Positions 1 to 7,300 of a stretch of 29,495 bases of DNA are shown one piece after another. Source of the DNA: Chrysochromulina tobinii (lineage: Eukaryota > Haptophyta > Prymnesiales > Chrysochromulinaceae); assembly GCA_001275005.1 (NCBI GenBank), contig JWZX01002384.1, forward strand, positions 1 to 29,495. Reading direction: 5' to 3'. Both the position numbers and the translations under genes were made by a program. The notes beneath the pieces are model-generated. The model ran no database searches, was not told the DNA's origin, and saw only the letters and a list, made by a program, of their open reading frames with translations. How positions within the stretch are numbered: the stretch's first letter is position 1; every line of letters begins with the position of its first letter.

Positions 1-544
1 CGCCGTGCTGGGCACCGCTCGCGAGCCGGGCCTCGGTGCAGCGGTCGGCGCGGGCGCGGCGCCCGGCACGGCGCCTACCGTCCCGATGCTCGGGGAGATG
101 GCCGGGGCACGAGCGGCGCCCGGCACGGCGCCGGCGCCCGCACGCCCCTTTGGGCCCTGGTCGGCGCCCAGCACGGCGCCGTCGGCGCTCGGCACGGCGC
201 CGGCTCGCCCACCCCTCGCTCCCTGGTCAACGGCTGGTGTGAACGCCGCTGGTGTGAACGCCGTCCCTTCTTCCCATCCAGCCCTCTCGCGCGCCACGGC
301 GCCCGCCGCCGCGCCGCCGCTGCGCGCACCGCTCATGCCCGCCGTGGCAGGCGCCGTGTCGGGCGCCGTGGTGGGCGCACTTCAAACCCCGCTCCATCCG
401 GCGCCACACAAGCGGCCGGCAGCCCCCGCGGGCAAGCCCAAGAAGAAGGCCAAGGGCGCATGCAAGGGCGCCGCGAGCCACCTTGACCCCACCGCCGGCG
501 GGCAGATGCTCACGATGCTCTCCTTTTGGGCGCCCAACATCTAG
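1..544 (+). CDS. C-terminal part of an Ala/Pro-rich, probably nuclear protein with a PIP-box-like tail (5' truncated)
   Basis: The frame is open from the window edge to a TAG at 542-544, so only the C-terminal ~180 residues are present and the true start lies outside. Most of the stretch is low-complexity Ala/Pro/Gly with repeated GTAP-type units (APGTAP, SALGTAPA) and a short duplicated AGVNA unit, typical of disordered linker. Near the end is a strongly basic cluster (KPKKKAKGACKG) that reads as a nuclear localisation signal. About 20 residues later, close to the C terminus, comes MLTMLSFW, which has the M-x-x-hydrophobic-x-x-F-aromatic spacing of PCNA-interacting (PIP) boxes that lack the usual Gln. 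A basic NLS followed by a terminal PIP box is common in replication and repair proteins, so such a role is inferred. Catalytic domains, if any, are upstream. In so GC-rich a genome an Ala/Pro frame could be chance; the terminal motifs are the main support. Confidence 0.5.
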   Translation, partial: AVLGTAREPGLGAAVGAGAAPGTAPTVPMLGEMAGARAAPGTAPAPARPFGPWSAPSTAPSALGTAPARPPLAPWSTAGVNAAGVNAVPSSHPALSRATAPAAAPPLRAPLMPAVAGAVSGAVVGALQTPLHPAPHKRPAAPAGKPKKKAKGACKGAASHLDPTAGGQMLTMLSFWAPNI

Positions 545-624
545 CCCTTAGTTCACACCGAATGAAGTTTAGCTCTAAGTTTCATGTAAGTTTTGAGCAC
601 GCGCGACGCTGCGACGCGCGAGAC

Positions 625-1320
625 ATGAGCGATAATGAACGCGCCGCCATCTTGCCCACCCCCACGCGACTTCCCCCTCCGGATCGTCCCCCGGTCACCG
701 TGTCGATTGGCACGTCGGAGCTCGCCAGATCGTCCGTGTTCGTGAGCGAGCTCGTGTCCATGGTCAATCGGGCTTACGGCAAAGGGCGCATAGGTGACGA
801 GGAAGCGCGCCACCGGCTCCGCGCCGGCGATGAGCGACCTCACCGGAACCGCGTGCTGCACATTGCGATGCGCGACGGCCAGCTGGTGGGCTGCTGCTCC
901 TCGTCCCTGTTCGTCCCGTGGTGCGGCCCGGGCTGCGGCCATTGGGGCTTGCTCGCCGTGGACCCGGCGGCACAGGGCTCCGGAGTCGCCGCGGCGCTCG
1001 TCCACGCGGCTGAGCTCCGGCTGCGGTCCGCGGGCTGCTCCACCGCCGGCATGGAGTTCAGCTACCACGTGGGCGATCCGTTATCCGAGCGGCTGCTTGC
1101 CTGGTACGAGGGCCCGCTGCACTATGTGGGCCCTTCTCATCAGAGGGATGGCTTCCGCATCTGTCGAAAGCGACTGCCCGCCCGCGACGACGCTAAGGAC
1201 ACGAAGGGGGGCGGGTGGCTCGTGGCGGCTGGCCAGCTGTGCGCCTCGAGCGCCGCCCAAATCGTGCTCTTCGTGCGATGGTTCGTCGCGATTTGGCTGT
1301 TCATGTTCGGCGTGTATTGA
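625..1320 (+). CDS. GNAT-family N-acetyltransferase with a C-terminal membrane anchor
   Basis: A 231-residue protein from the ATG at 625; an in-frame ATG at 562 would add 21 residues of UTR-like composition. The GNAT core spans about residues 25-185. Residues 106-124 (HWGLLAVDPAAQGSGVAAA) form beta-4 plus the acetyl-CoA pyrophosphate-binding motif A, here Q-G-S-G-V-A, followed by the expected helix (LVHAAELRLRSAG) and a beta-5-like segment. This predicts acetyl-CoA-dependent acetylation of an amine; the substrate cannot be read from sequence. The last ~20 residues (212-231, AQIVLFVRWFVAIWLFMFGVY) are hydrophobic and end the protein, the layout of a tail-anchored membrane protein with its catalytic domain in the cytosol. 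No intron is needed. The gene converges on the next one, 216 bp away. Family assignment is fairly sure; membrane insertion is inferred. Confidence 0.75.
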   Translation: MSDNERAAILPTPTRLPPPDRPPVTVSIGTSELARSSVFVSELVSMVNRAYGKGRIGDEEARHRLRAGDERPHRNRVLHIAMRDGQLVGCCSSSLFVPWCGPGCGHWGLLAVDPAAQGSGVAAALVHAAELRLRSAGCSTAGMEFSYHVGDPLSERLLAWYEGPLHYVGPSHQRDGFRICRKRLPARDDAKDTKGGGWLVAAGQLCASSAAQIVLFVRWFVAIWLFMFGVY

Positions 1321-1536
1321 CGCGAGAACGAAAGAGCATCATGCTGGAGCATCATCTGACTCTGGTGGCTGGAGAGTGCAGCCCACCCCGGTCGGATGTG
1401 GGGGGCGTGAATGGACGAATTCGGGTCTGATGTGTTCACATTGTGCCTGCGGAGCACACTTTACATCCGAGATCCTCGGATCGAAAAAGGGAGGCTCTCA
1501 CGCTTGCATGCACGCCATGATGCACGCTTGGTGATC

Positions 1537-2064
1537 TCAGTTGCGCTTGCCAAATTGCAGCCCACCGCCGTCGCTCGTGAACGTGTCGATGCCCACCGTG
1601 CCGCTTCCGCCTCCGGCGAAAGAGCCGTCGGGCGGAGCATTGAATAGAGCATTGCCCACCGACAGAGCGATCAGAAGCACAAAGAACGCGACCGTCGCAT
1701 TCCATTGCTTCTGATCGAGGAGCCCATCCGCGGCCGGTCGGCCCGAGCCGAGGTCGAGCAGACCACTCACGCTCTTGGAGACCTTGGATGTGAGCGACTC
1801 GAGGCTGCCCTTGGCCTCATCAGCAGCGCGCGCGGCGTCCGTGCGCAGCTTGAACTGCGTCGCACCGCCCTCCTTGGCAAGGCGTGCTTGGAACGCAGCC
1901 TCCAGGCTCAAGCCACCCGCGCCCTCATCACCGTCGGCATCAGCGCCACCCTCGGCGGCGCGCAGCACAGGTGCACGGTGCGCTCGCGCTCGAACGCGAG
2001 CTGGCAGTTGTAGCGCCTGACACGCCGCGAGGAGGGCGAGGACGGACCAGACCCGAATCGGCAT
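1537..2064 (-). CDS. Small plastid-type membrane protein with bipartite-like leader, unknown function
   Basis: A 175-residue protein from the ATG at 2062-2064. Residues 1-19 (MPIRVWSVLALLAACQALQ) form a clear signal peptide. An Arg/Ala-rich, transit-like stretch follows (RVRARAHRAPVLRAAEGG), together the two-part leader used in algae with complex plastids. After an acidic linker comes a predicted amphipathic segment (about residues 52-105, SLEAAFQARLAK and LESLTSKVSKSVSGLLDL). One transmembrane helix lies at about 122-141 (NATVAFFVLLIALSVGNALF). The Gly-rich tail ends in GGGLQFGKRN. A thylakoid or plastid-envelope single-pass protein is the simplest reading; I do not recognise the family. The gene is divergent from the repeat-protein gene starting at 2278, leaving a shared 5' region of ~213 bp. 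Confidence 0.6.
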   Translation of the reverse strand: MPIRVWSVLALLAACQALQLPARVRARAHRAPVLRAAEGGADADGDEGAGGLSLEAAFQARLAKEGGATQFKLRTDAARAADEAKGSLESLTSKVSKSVSGLLDLGSGRPAADGLLDQKQWNATVAFFVLLIALSVGNALFNAPPDGSFAGGGSGTVGIDTFTSDGGGLQFGKRN

Positions 2065-2277
2065 TGCGAAGATTCTTGGAAAATCTTTGTCTCTCAAGGG
2101 ACAGGGGGCGAGATACACCGCGCCGCCGCTCTTGAAGGACGCGGCCCCCTCGATAATTGCCTCTGATGACCATTCTGTTCAACTTGAACTCCCTCCCTCC
2201 CTTTGGCGTGGCGAGCCGGCCGCTGTCGGCGCCGAGCCCACGCACCGAACGGTCAGCTGGACGAAGCCCTCTTGGCG

Positions 2278-3460
2278 ATGGCGATGGTGACGGTCAACGT
2301 CCCGGAAGGCGTGTACGAGGGTCAGGAGTTTCTGCTCACCTACGAGGGCCAGGAGCTCATGGTCTGCTGCCCTGACGGCTGCGGGCCTGGGGACGAGATC
2401 ACTCTCGAGGTGCCGGCAGTCGAGGCGCCGACGGGCGCCTGCAGCGAAGCGCCGGCGCTGGTCGACGTGTGCGTGCCCGAGGGCTGCTTCGCTGGGATGG
2501 TATTCACCGTCACGTTCGACGGGACCAGCTTCGACATCACGGTGCCCGAGGGCGTGCAGCCAGGCGAGATGCTCACCGTCGAGGTGCCGGCGAGCTCAGG
2601 CTCGACGGCGACGCCCTCGCCAACCAAGCTGGCGTCGATCCCGGAGCAAAAAGTGAGCTGTGCGCCCATCCAGGAGATCCCCGACTTTAGGCACACCTCT
2701 AGCAACACGTCGGCCGGACCGCAGCGAGTGAAGCCGCCCGCCGAAAAGTACCTCAAAGGGCTTGATATTCCGGTGAGGGCTCTCTCTCTGCCACGCCTGC
2801 GGCACCGCACGCACCCCAAGGCCCACGCCTTCCGCGGAGTGCCATAAACTGGATCCCTCTGAGTGCTATTGGAGTGCTAATGAGTGCTAATGAGTGCTAA
2901 TGAGTGCGACCAATGCCTACAGGCGTTCAAGGGGAAGAAGAAGGGGGTCACGGCGAACTCAGTGAACGCGGATGCAAAGTGGAACACGGTGGCGGGCGAC
3001 CTCTTCTCGGCGCTCCCGAGCGAAGGGTTTGGAAAGGAGGCGGGTGACTTTGCGATTGGGCAGCTCGTGCAGGTGGGAGATCGCACCCAGATTTAATCAC
3101 CGAAGGCCCTCCTCACCCCGAGATTGCGGAGCTCGTGCAGGTCGCGCGCTCCGATGGCAGCCCTCCCAGCATGCAAGTGCTCACCACGGCGCCCGCTCTT
3201 CCCCACAGGTCGCGCGCTCCGATGGCAGCTGGACATACGGCAAGATCATGGACTATGACCCAAGCGGCGACGTGTACTCGGTGATGACGAAACGCGGGCC
3301 CGGATTGCTCCTGATGACTCCCCTGATTGCCTCCCTGATTGCCTCCCTCATCATCTCGCAGGTGATGACGAAACGCGGCCCCAAGTATTTCGTCGAGAAG
3401 AGCGACATCACGGAGGACGTGTGCATCAACCCGGGCAACGGTGGCTGCGCGCAGCAATAG
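2278..3460 (+). CDS. Four-exon protein: two PEG-type beta repeats plus C-terminal SH3/Tudor-like module
   Basis: Exons by eye: 2278-2772, 2923-3072, 3209-3280 and 3362-3460, all phase 0, GT-AG, giving 271 residues. Residues 3-46 and 62-104 are two copies of a ~40-residue unit (V-x-V-PEG-x-x-x-G-x-x-F-x-V-T-x-x-G ... V-x-x-P-x-G-x-x-PG-[DE]-x-[IL]-x-x-EVP), probably a small beta-domain. A disordered stretch follows (residues 105-165). Exon 2 carries FKGKKKGVTANSVNADAKWN. Exons 2-4 together encode a module with GQLVQVARSDGSWTYGKI, YDPSGDVYSV and KYFVEKSDI, which looks like an SH3- or Tudor-type barrel; it becomes continuous only after splicing, which supports the gene model. Function is unknown. 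Intron 1 (2773-2922) holds GAGTGCTAAT repeats. Introns 2 and 3 are bordered by direct copies of exon sequence. Retaining intron 3 (81 nt) would keep the frame. Confidence 0.7.
2861..2910 (+). repeat. Decamer tandem repeat GAGTGCTAAT in intron 1
   Basis: About five units of the 10-mer GAGTGCTAAT, with small variants at both ends, sit 12 bases before the intron acceptor at 2921-2922. Each unit contains CTAAT, which fits a yUnAy branch-point consensus, so the array offers several equivalent branch points. The related string GTGCTAATGAG occurs again in the direct-repeat block at 3464-3569. Confidence 0.85.
3055..3229 (+). repeat. Intron 2 made of two 68-nt units that share an internal AG|GT
   Basis: The last 18 nt of exon 2 (3055-3072) recur at 3123-3140 with 16 of 18 bases identical. 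The first 21 nt of exon 3 (3209-3229) occur perfectly at 3141-3161. The intron therefore contains a copy of the joined exon 2-exon 3 boundary at 3140|3141. It is cut into two units of exactly 68 nt (3073-3140 and 3141-3208), each starting with GT and ending with AG. The junction has the form of a recursive splice site, or zero-length exon. Unit 2 has the better pyrimidine tract and CACAG acceptor. Confidence 0.85.
3281..3380 (+). repeat. Intron 3 flanked by a direct repeat of the exon 4 start
   Basis: The 17-mer GTGATGACGAAACGCGG occurs at 3281-3297, the intron 5' end, and at 3362-3378, the exon 4 start, with a period of 81. The donor GT lies inside the copied exon sequence, while the acceptor CAG (3359-3361) comes from the non-repeated filler. 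The filler itself contains a short tandem repeat (CTGATTGCCTCC). This is the arrangement expected if duplication or insertion created the intron using one pre-existing splice site. Confidence 0.85.
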
Positions 3461-3463
3461 GGC

Positions 3464-3569
3464 GAGGATCGCACTAGTGGTGCCATGGCGTTACTCTCAG
3501 GCTAATGAGGTGCTACTGAGATGCTAATGAGGTGCTAATGAGGATCGCACTAGTGGTGCCATGGCGTTA
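3464..3569. repeat. 30-bp perfect direct repeat, 76-bp period, downstream of the stop
   Basis: Positions 3464-3493 and 3540-3569 are identical over 30 bp and flank 46 bp of filler built from GCTAATGAG/GGTGCTA-type units like those of intron 1 upstream. It lies just after the TAG at 3458-3460, in the presumed 3' UTR. It has the same architecture as the introns but without any need to be spliced. Confidence 0.9.
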
Positions 3570-4369
3570 GACGGCGGGAGGCAGGCGCGGAGCATTGTTG
3601 TGCTGGCCTTTCCAGCCAGGTGCTCAGGCTTGTTCCACTTTGTTCGTTCTTTCTGATACCCTTCCAGATTCAGATTGGTGCTCTTGCCCAGCTCTTGGTC
3701 TTGCCCAGTTGTGGGTGTCGGAGACTCTTGCCGCTTACTGCGCTGCGCGTCGCGCATGCTCTGTGCAACTGCGCGCGAGTGAGGCGGAATGGTGTACACC
3801 TCAGAAAAGTGCGAGACGCAGATCGCAGTAACGGACCGCATTCGGGATTTATGTTGCATCTGTAGCTATAATGACATATGATATTACTGATTAGCACTAG
3901 CCCTGGTGTACATTCAACATTGTACACTGACCTCTTCATCAGAAGAGTGTGCTGTGCTTGCGGCATGGCGCATCAATGGCACATCTTGCATGCACATCTT
4001 GATCAATGACGTGATCTTGATGTTGATGCCATAGCTATAGACATGAAAATACTAAATAGTGACCATTCCCCCTTGGGTTAACACAGGTCGCTGCGAGGCG
4101 TATACGTATTCACAGAGGAGCTCGGCGGCCGTGCCTGGGTGATGAGGGAGACAATCAATTGCAATCAATGGCAATCAGTCGGCGGCCGTGCGATATGAAC
4201 ACTCCGTCTGCATGTGTCTCATCTGAGGCCTGGCCTGTATTGTATTATGTATTGCATTGTTCTGTCTTCACGGCTGTGCTGCTTACGTGTTGTGTGTATT
4301 AACATGAACACTGCATTCACAGTTCGAAGTTGCCTCCAACTCAGGGCCGAACTCTCCCCGCCCCGCGCG
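3570..4369. other. Spacer without recognisable gene; contains a direct-repeat block and the presumed 5' region of the receptor gene
   Basis: This is about 800 bp of lower-GC DNA. The short open frames show no domain and no coding character. A 13-bp direct repeat at 4122-4134 and 4179-4191 (TCGGCGGCCGTGC, period 57) flanks a cluster of CAATCA units (GGCAATCAGT-like). The same decamer is found inside the intron at 23.4-23.6 kb. The region before 4370 should hold the promoter and 5' UTR of the large receptor gene; I see no clear core promoter element. Confidence 0.6.
4122..4191. repeat. 13-bp direct repeat enclosing CAATCA-type tandem units
   Basis: TCGGCGGCCGTGC occurs at 4122-4134 and again at 4179-4191. 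Between the copies lies a run of CAATCAATTG/CAATCAATGG/CAATCAGTC variants. The structure matches the intron-associated blocks elsewhere in the window, but it is intergenic or in a 5' UTR. Confidence 0.8.
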
Positions 4370-7300
4370 ATGGACCTGAAGGAGGGCGACTACGTGCGCT
4401 TCAAGCATAAGAGAGTCGAAACTGCCGGTACCGACATCAAGCGCTCCGATACACGCATTCGTTTGCGGCCCAAGGACGGCGGAGCGACTCTTTGGAAGGA
4501 GTTGAGTGAGCTTCTGCCGCTTGCTTCTCCTGTCGACGAGGCATCCGAGGCACTTGGCCCCGTGCGGCCTGATGCCTGCGACGACGGGGACGATACCAAC
4601 CTCGACGACATCGACGACGGTGACGACGCCGTTGCAGTGGCGGCGCAATCGGCTCAGGCAGTTGAGGCGGAGGCGGCAGGGGAGCGACTGACGGGGATGG
4701 TGCGCATCCGAGGGGGCATGGGTGCGGTTGCCTCTGCTTTGACCGTCGAGAGCCCAGACGCGGACATCAAGGCCGCCTACAAAGGTGCATCGGCGCAGGA
4801 GCGGTCGGTCTTCCTCGTCCATGTGGGCGAACAAGAAAAGAGGAAGCTAGTGAGTCTCGGCCTTGACGTGCCGGAGGCAGCTCCATCTGAGAGGCTGATG
4901 CCGGAGGCAGAGGCGAAACTTGCTGCTTCTCTCAGTGGTGAGAAGTATAAGCAAATGGAGGTGGGGGCTCCGCCCGAGGAGATAGTTCGCGTCCTCTCGG
5001 GGCTCGACGACCGGCTCGCCGACGCGCTCCTCGCCGGCGACATCAAGCTGCTGCGTGTCTCGTGGCTGCGGCGGCTGCGGGGGCTGCTGCGGCAGCCAGA
5101 CTGGAGGTCGTTGAGGCGGCGGCAGGAGCTCGAGGCGCTGAGGGCTGAGTCGCCCTTCCTCTCGGCGGAGGAGGCCGTCGCGCTGCTCCGGCGTGGCACC
5201 CGCGGCGTGGGCGCGCTCACCCACGGCTGGCTGTCGCCCGGCGAGTGCGACCCGGACGGCGCGCGCCTGGACATGATGCTCGCTGCACTTGACGAGCACC
5301 TACACATTGAGGGCGTCTTCTGGGACTATGCCTCGCTCTTCCAGAACCTGCCCGACCGCGAGCGCACGCCCGACGAGAGGGCCGCCTTTGGGCGTGCGAT
5401 CATGGTCATGGCCGACGTGTACGCCTCCGCCGTTGGCACCACCGTGCTGCAGTCGCGCGAGATCCCGCCCCGGCCGGAGTCGTTCGACGGTGCGCTGTGC
5501 CTCTTCGGGCTGAAGCCCACGATGGGCGAGGCTGCCCTCCGCGAGACGCTCGGCAGCTTCGGGACCATCGTCGCGTTCGAGCTCAAGCGCAACCCACCCG
5601 TCGTGCGCTTCGCGTCGCACGAGGCGGCGCTCGCCGCCAAGGACGCGGGGCCGTGGCCCGAGCTGTGCGACGGCGTCGACACGCTGTACAACGAGCGTCC
5701 GTATGACGAGCGTGGCTGGTGCGTCTTTGAGAACGCCGTGAGCTACGAGCTGCTCGCGCGGCTGGGTGCCGTGCCGCGCGTGCGGAAGGCGCTCGACGCA
5801 CTTCCGTCCAAGGTGCTCGTGCTGCGCAGCGGCCTGCCCACCGAGCCGGGCGTCGCGCCCGCCGGCCTTCTCGAGACGCGCGTCGCCGAGGTGGTCTCCA
5901 GCATCGAGCGCGCCACCTTCACCGGCAAGGGCGACAAGGCCACGGTGCCCGCCCTCTACCGTGACTACGTCGCGCGCATCGTCGGCGTGGTGCAATCCGT
6001 GCTCGTGCTCGCGTCCGGCAGCGCGCCGACCGCGCCGGCGGAGCCGCTGCCGCAGGTCGATGCGCCGGCCGCGTCGGCGCTGCGCCTCGCCGAGGGACAG
6101 CTGCTGCTCCTGCTCTCTTGGCAAGGCTCCGGCGCGGGCGGCGGGCCGCGCGTTGGCGTCGTCGATGCAACCGGGGGGCGTGGTCGCCGCCGCCGTCACG
6201 GGCGGCGACGACGCCGAGCTCGACTACGACCGATGCAGCCAGGCAGTGCTGCCGTGGCGGCCGCCCGCTGCCGGCTGGGATGCCGCGTTCCTCGGCGATG
6301 CGCGTGCGCTTCGCGACCTCGCCGAGCCCGCACGCCACTTGGCGGACGATGCTCGGCGGATGGAGTCGGAGTCGGCTCTGCGCGCCGTGGGCGAGCGGGC
6401 GCTCGCGATCGCCGACGGCGCGGCGCGGTGCCAAACGATCGCGCACGCGGCGCGCGAGGCGGGTGGCGTCGTGCGGTCGTGCGTGAACGCGGCGGCGGCT
6501 CTCTTCAGCCAGGGTGATCCCAAGCAGCTCCAAGCCACGCTCGACAAGGTGCGTGAGGCGATCGAGGGGCTGCAGCACTCCGCGCTCGAGGCCGCGCTCT
6601 CTGCGGCGCTGCTCTCCAGCGGCGGCAGCGGCGCCCGGCGCTATGCCGCGGGCCAGCCGCTCACCGTGCGTACGGCCGGCGGCTGGTGCGACGCCGATGT
6701 GGCAACGGCGGGCGCCGACGGCCTCTGCCACCGCCTCAAATTTGAGGGCCCAAGCGGCGAGCCACCAGCCACGCTCACACTGCACCCGTGGAACCACGCG
6801 CCGCGCGAGCTGCCGCACGCCGCCTTCGAGGCGATGCGCGCGTGGTGGGCGCCCTGGCTCGGGGCGCAGCATGCGCACATTGCGGATGCGCTCACGGGCA
6901 AGCGGCTCGACGCGCTGCGGCAGTGCGTCGCCATCAGCGTGACAGGGGGTGCGGCAGAGACGCAGATGTCTGCCATCCGCGACGCGAACAGCCTGAGTGC
7001 ATGGTTGCTTGCGCAGCACCGCGCGCAGCTTGAGGGCGGCCCAATGGAGGGTCCACGCGCGGTGCTGCTCACCGCGGGCCCCGCGAGCGGCAAGACGACG
7101 CTGTTGTCGCAGGTGGTGACGCTCGCGCTCCAAGACGAGCGCACGGAGCTCGTGCCCATCCTGGTCAAGGTGCAGGTCTTGCAGTGGCGGTTGCTCGAGG
7201 CGCCCGACGCTTTCGCCGGTGCGTGGAACTACATCGACGCCTTCCTGCGCCTCGAGCACGAGGCGAGCCGTCCTGCGCTCTACCGCATGCTGCGCCAGGC

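Noticed and set aside
2884-3096. Separate small gene starting MLMSANECDQ
   Set aside because: Its first part is the decamer repeat of intron 1; from 2923 on it is exon 2 of the upstream gene.
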